Assembly (NCBI GenBank): GCA_030035585.1
Contig: CM057461.1
Location: forward strand, 1,341,001 to 1,405,000
Direction of reading: 5' to 3'
DNA from: Dugong dugon
Taxonomy: Eukaryota; Chordata; Mammalia; Sirenia; Dugongidae
DNA length: 64,000 nucleotides
The translations under genes and the position numbers were made by a program. Below are positions 58,016-64,000 of the stretch, piece by piece; position 1 is the stretch's first letter, and each line of letters starts with the position of its first letter. The notes under the pieces were generated by a model. It had not been told where the DNA came from. It saw only the letters and a list, made by a program, of their open reading frames with translations, and did not search any database.

Positions 58016-59697
58016 TTTAAAAAAGTGCTCACCCCAGCTTGGGCCTTTTTCAAGGAAAAGAGGGGGGCAAAGGAAGCCTAGAGCATGGAGGGTGGACACC
58101 CTCAGCGGATGCTCAGGGGCACCTTGTGCCCGTGTCCGGGCTCCACCTCAGAGGACGCTGCTCAGGACTGTGAGGACGAGTCCAGCTCACGTTCACAAGG
58201 ACCCCTCCTGGAACGGGAAGCGGACACCCCTTGCAGGCTGGCATTGGAGGGAGGACGCCAGCCCTGGACTCGGGGAGCCAGGAGCCCACTCCCAGGACTG
58301 TCTGTGCTGCCCCCTGGTGCTGACAGGTTGCGAGTGCGGTCCCCTCCAGGCCCAGAGCACCACTCAGCCTGGGGCCAGAGGCCAAGAGCAAGATGTCTGG
58401 CTGGGGGGGGAGGGGTGCAGTGCAGGCCCCGCATCCTGGGACACCACCCCCACGTCCTGGTCCCCCAGCTTCTGCAGACCACCTGAGAAGCCAAAGAGTG
58501 TCAGGCGATTCCACACGTGTGTCCTGGAGACAGCTGGGGGTGGGCCAGCCCAGCACAGGGGAGGGGCAGACCGGGCGCCCTGCCCTGACGTGGCAGTCAT
58601 CCTGGTTGGCATGTCAACCTGATGGGCTGTACGGAGCCTTGAGCGCCCCATCTGCAGCCTGAGGATCAGCTTGCTTCAGGAAGCTCCAGCTGAGCACTTA
58701 AGTGCTGAGTCCGCCCACGGGGGATGAGTTAGACTCTTAGTTCCCCCAGAGGGAGGCTGGGGAGGCGAAGGGGGACGTCCAGGACTGGGCAGGCCTGTGC
58801 CCCAGCATGGAGGGGGCAGGGAACGGATGCCTGGGGCTGGGGCACATTGAGGGGAGATCTGCAGGCACCCTGACTGGGACACAGAGGTGGTGGTGGCGTG
58901 GGTGAGGAGGGCACCGGCCTTGCATCTGTGGTGTTTGCAGATGGGCTCAAGGAGGGAGGCGCAGGTGGAGCGAAGTTTTGGGGTGACTCTGGTGGGAACT
59001 GGGGATGTGGAAGACACAGCGTGTCACACCAGGGGCAGGTCTCAGTTTTGGGGTCTCTGGTGGGAACCAGGGACCTGGAGGATGCAGCCTGTCACAGTTT
59101 TGGGGTGACTCTAGTGGGAAGTGGGGACCCCAAGGACGCAGCGGTGTCACACCACTTCGAGGAGCAGAGCAGTGGGGGGTGGGGGGGAAGGACAGAATTC
59201 CATGGTGGCAAGTGGCATCCCCTTTGCCGCTAGGGCCCCGGTTAGGAGTGTGTGTGCGGTGGGGGCAGCTGCAGATGTCCCAGGCCCGGGGAGAGGCAGA
59301 TGGGTTACTGGGCACTCCAACCTTGGCATGTGGTGAGGTGGTGAGAGAACATGAGATGCCACGAGGTGAGGAACTCTGGGGGCTCCTACGTTCAGGGGCG
59401 GCCAGATGCCAGGCCCTCTTTGCCCTCCTGTCTACTTGGAGCTGATTTTGATGGGGCTGAGCCGAGAAAGTGCACCCCAAGCCCTGCCCTACCCAGCTCA
59501 GTCCCGGAGCTGTGTGGGTGTGTGCGAGCCGGAGTCCTCCTGAAAGCCAGAACTGACTAGGTACACAAAATTGAAAACTTGTGTGAACAGAACAGATGGA
59601 AAGTTTAAAGATAACCAGTAGCAACATGTAGAACAGCAAAAGGTTCACCCCCCCAAAACGCACACCTCTCCTGGGAGAGAAGTAGCCTCACTCGTAA
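58016..59697. other. Intergenic, GC-rich, no gene seen
   Basis: No recognised gene. Open frames on both strands overlap each other and have no domain features. Contains a minisatellite at 58974-59155. Confidence 0.5.
58974..59155. repeat. Tandem repeat, about 52-70 bp unit, 3 copies
   Basis: AGTTTTGGGGTGACTCTGGTGGGAA and variants start at about 58974, 59044 and 59096. Each is followed by GGGGA-like text, a GCAG/ACAGCG segment and TGTCACA. Confidence 0.85.
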
Positions 59698-59860
59698 CCA
59701 AACCCGTTGCCCCCGAGAACTGCCCCACAAAGTTCCCAAGGCTGTAATCTTTACGGAAGCAGACTGCCACATCTTTCTCCCGTGGAGCGGCTGGTGGGTT
59801 CAAACCACTGACCATTTAGTTAGCAGCTAAGTACTTAACCACTGTGCCACCAGAGCTCCT
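59698..59860 (-). mobile_element. AfroSINE, minus strand
   Basis: ACCAAACCCGTTGCCCCCGAG end, AATCTTTACGGAAGCAGACTGCC middle block, GGTGGGTTCAAACCACTGACC B box and TTAACCACTGTGCCACCAGAGCTCC head. Possible target duplication CACTCGTAAC / CACTGATAAC. Confidence 0.9.
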
Positions 59861-59880
59861 TCACTGATAACTAAAAAAAA

Positions 59881-59990
59881 AACACTCGTTGCGGTTGAGT
59901 TGATTCTGACTCATAGCAACCCTACAGGACAGAGCAGAACTGCCCCATAGCGTTTCCAGGGAGCAGCTGGTGGCTTTGAACTGCCAGTGG
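59881..59990 (-). mobile_element. AfroSINE, minus strand, truncated
   Basis: CACTCGTTGCGGTTGAGTTGATTCTGACTCATAGC, CAGAGCAGAACTGCCCCATAGC and GGAGCAGCTGGTGGCTTTGAACTGCC. The tRNA-derived head is missing after GCC. Confidence 0.88.
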
Positions 59991-60796
59991 GCTGTGTTTC
60001 ATCCCTGGATCAACCCAACTGAAAGCAGGGCTTTGCAGATGGAGAAACAGGAAGGTGCTCTGGGATAGGAGGCATGGGGGAAACTGGGCCATGGCCTGCC
60101 TGAGAACCAACCTGGGCAAACGGCTCAGAAGGACAGAACTGTCCCGCCTGCCCCGGATGGCTCTGTGCACAGCTGTCTTTGAGCCTCAGGCGCATGTGTT
60201 CCTGCCCCAGGGCCTTTGCACTTGCTGTTTCTGTTGTCTAAAATGCTCACCCCAGGCCCAAGCACGGCCAGCCCCTCCTCAGATTGTGAATATCTCCCCC
60301 TCCCAGCTCGTGACCCCTGTGCACATCCTGGACCCTGTCCCAACACGGATCAAGGCTCCCCACCTACTCTGTGATCCCTGGTTTGTCCAGAGATGTGGGA
60401 CCCTGGTGCTGGGGGCTGACGCCCATGCTGGTGGGGGTGGGGTGTCAAGGAGCCTTCCTGGGAGTGACAGAATCCACTCCTGCCCGCTGAGCTCCGCTCT
60501 GAGGGCTCTTGAAAGATTAGCTAGAACCTTAGGGGGCAGTGAGATTGCAGTAATGGGGGAGGAACAACTCAGAAGAGAGAGTGAGGACGTTCACACAACT
60601 CAACGGACGTAATCAGTGTCACTGAAGTGTACATGTACAGACTCTTGAGATGGTGTGTGTTCTGCTGTGTATATTCCCAACAACAACAACTACAAAAATG
60701 GACAGCATCAGACACTTGGCACGTGTGATCACAGCCCAGCCTGGCCGCCGCGGTGGGCTTGGAGAAAGAGTCCGCTTAGCCTCTGGGCTCTGCACG
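59991..60796. other. Intergenic flank of the provirus, old repeats
   Basis: 60180-60300 resembles L2 (CAGGGCCTTTGCACTTGCTG). 60540-60690 ends with CACTGAAGTGTACATGTACAG and GTGTGTTCTGCTGTGTATATTC, which also occurs, diverged, at 19615-19680, so it is a dispersed repeat. No gene seen. Confidence 0.45.
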
Positions 60797-61179
60797 TGTG
60801 GGGATATATGCCATTTAAACATGGCTACGCTATTGACAACTGCAGCCCCCACAGGCCTCTGTACTGTATATGACACGTTGGAGACTTGTCAGCGATGAGA
60901 AAGAGATTAGGCACTTGTTTTCCCAGAGCTATTGCCCTGTTACTGATTGGCTTGGTTTATCTGAATTCCTTCTCCCTTGCCTGAAACTTATTGTTACTCA
61001 CCCAAAGCCCATTGTTCTGTTATTTGCTTCACTGCTTGCTGTATTGACTATAAAATAAACTCTTGGGACTGAAGCTGGGGTTCGACTCCTCAGAGTGACC
61101 CTCCTAGCCCCACTTCTCTGTAAGAGTTCTCACATTGGTTATTGTCTCCGCTGCCCCGACAACCGTCACCTCTGCAACA
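60797..61179 (+). repeat. 5' LTR of the provirus
   Basis: Starts TGTGGGGATATATGCC and ends CTCTGCAACA. CTGATTGGCTT near 60942 is a CCAAT-type box (reverse), and TATAAAATAAAC near 61050 combines a TATA-like motif and a polyadenylation signal. Confidence 0.93.
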
Positions 61180-61181
61180 GA

Positions 61182-61199
61182 TGGTGCCCCATGTGAGGG
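61182..61199 (+). other. Primer binding site, lysine-tRNA type
   Basis: TGGTGCCCCATGTGAGGG lies two bases after the 5' LTR. It resembles the Lys1,2 tRNA-complementary sites of class II (ERVK) retroviruses with a few mismatches. Confidence 0.75.
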
Positions 61200-61252
61200 A
61201 CAGAGCTGTAGATGCCCTCGCACTCAATCCCTTCAGGTGGTGAGTATCCGAC

Positions 61253-61489
61253 GCTCTCAATTCAGGCTGGGTTTACAGCCCAAGGGCGACGGGGCTTTCC
61301 GGAAGCTCTCAATTCAGGCTGGGTTTACAGCCCAAGGGCGATGGGGCCTTCCCGAGCGCTCTCAAGGGATTTCAGGCTGGGTTTACAGCCCAAGGGCAAC
61401 GGGCCTTCCCGGAAGCTCTCAAGGGATTTCAGGCTGGGTTTACAGCCCAAGGGCAACGGGCCTTCCCGAGCGCTCTCAAGGGATTTCGG
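61253..61489 (+). repeat. Tandem array in the proviral leader, 52-57 bp unit, 4 copies
   Basis: GCTCTCAA starts units at 61253, 61305, 61358, 61415 and a partial one at 61472. Each contains TTCAGGCTGGGTTTACAGCC and CAAGGGC. Unit ends alternate between GGAA and CGAGC forms, so the array looks like two copies of a dimer. Units 3 onward carry a GGGAT insertion of about 4 bp. Confidence 0.93.
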
Positions 61490-61569
61490 CTTCAGACCAA
61501 GAGTCTTTACTGTCTCTCATTCTCCTTTTTCATTTTCTGTTTCTCCCTCACTGTGGGGATTCTCCTTCT

Positions 61570-61686
61570 TCTGAACAGCGTCAACACAAAATCCAGTTGT
61601 TGGGATTGTTAAAGGCCTCTAAGCTTAAGGTGTCAGAAGAAGCCCTTACCCAACTTCTGCTTTTAATTGAATCTGCCATTTCCTGA
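61570..61686 (+). pseudogene. Gag N-terminal (matrix) remnant
   Basis: The segment with LLKASKLKVSEEALTQ and a following LLLLIESAIS resembles the first helices of a betaretroviral matrix domain, which targets Gag to the membrane. It ends at a stop at 61684-61686. It lies in the same open frame as the leader repeats, without a clear initiator ATG at its start. The rest of matrix is deleted. Confidence 0.6.
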
Positions 61687-61693
61687 CGGGTAG

Positions 61694-62356
61694 AAAATCA
61701 ACAAGCAGCTGAAGTTCTTTGTCTCCAGCTTTGCTTGTGAAAATGCTAATCCTGACTGTCGGGCTGTTTTAGCTCTCTTAAAGGCACAGTGTCCCCGCTG
61801 TGGTAAAGCTTTCATTGGGCTAATATATTCTGGGTTTCTTTATGCTACAGCCCTTTCTGGAGAACGTTCTACTCATGCCTGTCGTCATTTCACGCAAGCC
61901 ATTGCAACTATGGGATGTCCCCAAGCTCTTAAAACTGATAATGGGCCTGCATATACTTCTGCTAAATTTCAACAATTTTGTGCCACTTGGAATATTCTTC
62001 ACACCACTGGCATTCCTTATAACCCTCAAGGTCAAGCCATAATTGAGTGTGCCCATCAGACTCTCAAACAGCTCCTAAATAAACAAAAGGGGGTAGACAA
62101 TGGGTCTAGAGTATGTGACCAAAATGAAAGACTTGCCAAAGCTCTCTTTATTTTTAACTTTTTATCGGTTGCTAAAGATGGTCCTACTGCTGCAGAACGA
62201 CACTTTATCCCCTCTGACACCCGACCTCACCCACAGGTCCTCTATAAAGATCCTCAAAATCCCTCTGTCTGGCAAGGACCTGTAGAATTACTAACCTGGG
62301 GGCAAGGGTATGCGGCTGTTTTGTCTCCTACAGGTCCACTTTGGATTCCCGCTTGA
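61694..62356 (+). pseudogene. Gag capsid/nucleocapsid end fused in frame to integrase
   Basis: One open frame of 220 codons without an early ATG. It opens with a capsid C-terminal segment (CENANPDCRAVLALLK), then the first half of a zinc knuckle (CPRCGKAF). It then passes straight into the retroviral integrase core, which inserts viral DNA. The core shows YSGFLYATALSGERS, TDNGPAY with the second catalytic Asp, and the Glu in QGQAIIE exactly 35 residues later. The first catalytic Asp is replaced near 61820, at the fusion junction. The C-terminal DNA-binding part (WQGPVELLTWGQGYAAVLSP) is present. Protease and RT are lost between the two parts. Confidence 0.85.
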
Positions 62357-62531
62357 CTAGTAAAGCCATATCATGACCCCGCAACAGCCCCCACCCATTC
62401 TCTTCCACTGGGAGCTGCTGCCACCGCTCCAGCTGCAACTGGGGTCATGAGCTGACCTGACTCCAGGTCAACAACTGACACCATCACTGCCTCCCCCGGG
62501 AAAGGATGGTGGACAACAGAGCTCTGCTATA

Positions 62532-62663
62532 CCGGTAACATGGGGAGATCTGAAAGCCCTCTCCTCCAAAGCTGAGCATGTCCTCTCAGCTACCGGTGCC
62601 CCACTTACACCTGAAAACCTGTTTCTAGCTATGGTTTCCCTCGTGATAATCAATCCTCAATAG
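62532..62663 (+). pseudogene. Env leader-peptide remnant
   Basis: A 43-codon open stretch with TWGDLKALSSKAEHVLS and LTPENLFLAMVSLVI, ending at a stop at 62661-62663. Its tryptophan-containing amphipathic part followed by a hydrophobic helix resembles the signal-peptide region of ERVK-type Env. The surface and transmembrane subunits are absent. Confidence 0.6.
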
Positions 62664-62669
62664 TCATCC

Positions 62670-63506
62670 TATATTATCTTGTTAACCAGTGATTTGTTAA
62701 TCAGTAAGTTCCCAATGAAAATTTGTTATGTGTAAATTCCTCTATATTTTCTGCTTCTTCTAGACTAGATGCTTCTGTATAGATAGATTTCTAAGCTAGA
62801 TGATTCCTTTCCAATTGATAGTAAATTTGTGTAAATCAGTGTTTGTTTGATTGTTAAATCTGTTATGATGTGTAAATTACACTTCCTGGTGATTCCCTTC
62901 CAAGTAATGGCAAAGCTGTGTAAATCATTGCTTGTTTGATTGTTAATGAATCTTTGAGCCTTTATAAATCTTTAAGCCTTTAAGAATAATAATTTCAGTG
63001 GATGTTAAAAGTTAGTGTTTACCTGACAAAATGAGAGTCAGAGGAAACCCATGAGTCCAACAATCAGGATATTACTAGTGCAGAGGATTATATTATCCTC
63101 ATAAAATAATCCTCTATTGTCTTACACACCTGAAAGGCACATTGAGTCTGCTCACTCCGGCTATGCAATTGATAAGAGCATCACTCTTACTTAGTAACCT
63201 GGTGAAGAACCAGATGGTATCTGGTGGAAAACCAGCACCGTGAGTTTAAGCAGCCTGCAATGGCCACCATCTAAGAGCGACTAAGTCCAGGTGTTACTCA
63301 TAGCTATGCTACTTCTCCTCCTTAAACATATGGAGTGTGCCCCAGCTGTAGCTGGGCTCACAAGGACTCACTAAGTTGCAGGCCCTGAGGTGTGGAGACA
63401 GTAGCTGAGATAATCTTGTATTTTATCTCATAGAGAAAATTTTACTTTGTCCTACCGGACACTTGTTGGACCAGTGGAAACCCTCTTGATTCTTATTCCA
63501 TTAACT
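62670..63506 (+). other. AT-rich noncoding proviral interior with direct repeats
   Basis: No protein homology seen where env should lie. Two imperfect direct repeats of about 65 bp, at about 62801-62866 and 62890-62956, share GATTCC-TTCCAA, GTGTAAATCA-TG and TTGTTTGATTGTTAA. The origin of the sequence is unclear. Confidence 0.55.
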
Positions 63507-63523
63507 AAACAAAAGGGGGGAGA
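63507..63523 (+). other. Polypurine tract of the provirus
   Basis: AAACAAAAGGGGGGAGA directly precedes the TG of the 3' LTR, the expected place for plus-strand priming. Confidence 0.9.
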
Positions 63524-63907
63524 TGTGGGGATATATGCCATTTAAACATGGCTACACTATTGACAACTGCAGCCCCCACAGGCCTCTATGCTGTATACAA
63601 CATGTTGGAGACTTGTCAGTGATGAGAAAGAGATTAGGCACGACTTGTTTTCCCGAACCTATTGTCCTGTTACTGATTGGCTTGTTTACCTGAATTCCTT
63701 CTCCCTTGCCCAAAACTTACTGTTATTCACCCAAAGCCCATTGTTCTGTTATTTGCTTCACTGCTTGCTGTATTGACTATAAAATAAACTCTGGGACTGA
63801 AGCCGGGGTTCGACTCCTCAGAGTGACCCTCCTGGCCCCACTTCTCTGTAAGAGTTGTGGCACTGGTTATTGTCTCTGCCGCCCCAACAACCGTCGCCGC
63901 TGTGACA
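63524..63907 (+). repeat. 3' LTR of the provirus
   Basis: Starts TGTGGGGATATATGCC and ends CCGCTGTGACA. It aligns with the 5' LTR along its full length with three small indels. TATAAAATAAAC is conserved near 63778. Confidence 0.93.
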
Positions 63908-64000
63908 TGAACGGACTTCCTTCCAGGAGCTGTGCACACAGGTGTCAGGGCCCCGCAGCGACCCTCAGCCCTTCTGGGGACATGGCCCGGCTACCCAAGA

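Larger units (their letters stand above)
60797..63907 (+). mobile_element. Deleted class II (betaretrovirus/ERVK-like) endogenous provirus
   Basis: Two LTRs of about 383 bp flank 2.3 kb of internal sequence, with a primer binding site, leader, gag pieces, an integrase piece, an env-leader piece and a polypurine tract in retroviral order. Probable 6 bp target duplication: TGCACG (60791-60796) and TGAACG (63908-63913), five of six bases alike. Protease, RT and most of gag and env are absent. Roughly 30 substitutions between the LTRs by eye (about 8%) imply an old insertion. It cannot replicate. Confidence 0.93.

Noticed and set aside
60797-63907. An intact, potentially active provirus
   Set aside because: RT, protease and most of gag and env are missing, and the LTRs differ at about 30 positions.

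Overview
This is mammalian nuclear DNA, and the repeat content points to an afrotherian, most likely a paenungulate such as an elephant or sirenian. The evidence is about 15 copies or fragments of a tRNA-derived SINE of the AfroSINE type, a nearly full-length RTE (BovB-type) LINE whose 3' tail matches the SINE tail, a young-looking L1, and many MaLR-type LTRs. The species call is inference. I see no bacterial genes, CRISPR arrays, rRNA or tRNA genes.

The only cellular gene I can support is the first coding exon of NTSR1 (neurotensin receptor 1), on the minus strand at 14062-14775. It has a canonical splice donor and lies in a CpG island of about 1.3 kb. Positions 1-14061 are therefore NTSR1 intron 1. 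No later exon was recognised, so the intron runs past the window edge. Positions of about 15360-64000 are the upstream flank: intergenic sequence full of repeats, with some unique-looking AT-rich blocks that could be regulatory.

Repeat layout: 3.1-5.6 kb holds two copies of an unidentified repeat, each split by a minus-strand SINE. 5.6-8.5 kb is a mosaic of degraded L1, RTE and MaLR. 9.5-10.2 kb is a solo LTR. 11.3-12.5 kb is a MaLR LTR holding an RTE tail, then old L1. 16.6-24.7 kb is a nearly full-length L1 with broken ORF1 and ORF2, inserted into an older MIR and itself carrying a 0.5 kb insertion. 26.5-30.2 kb is old L1, a SINE and the RTE element. 33.6-47.1 kb has several MaLR/ERVL-type LTRs, some interrupted by SINEs or RTE tails. 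At 49.3-49.7 kb two SINEs sit at one target site. 50-54 kb is mostly old L1.

The window ends with a deleted class II (betaretrovirus/ERVK-like) provirus at 60797-63907. It has two LTRs of about 383 bp, a lysine-tRNA-type primer binding site, a polypurine tract and a probable 6 bp target duplication. Only gag, integrase and env-leader remnants survive between the LTRs. I found no evidence of an undescribed functional system. The most interesting structures are the rearranged provirus (gag and integrase fused in frame by deletion), the double SINE insertion, and the nested insertion in the L1 spacer.
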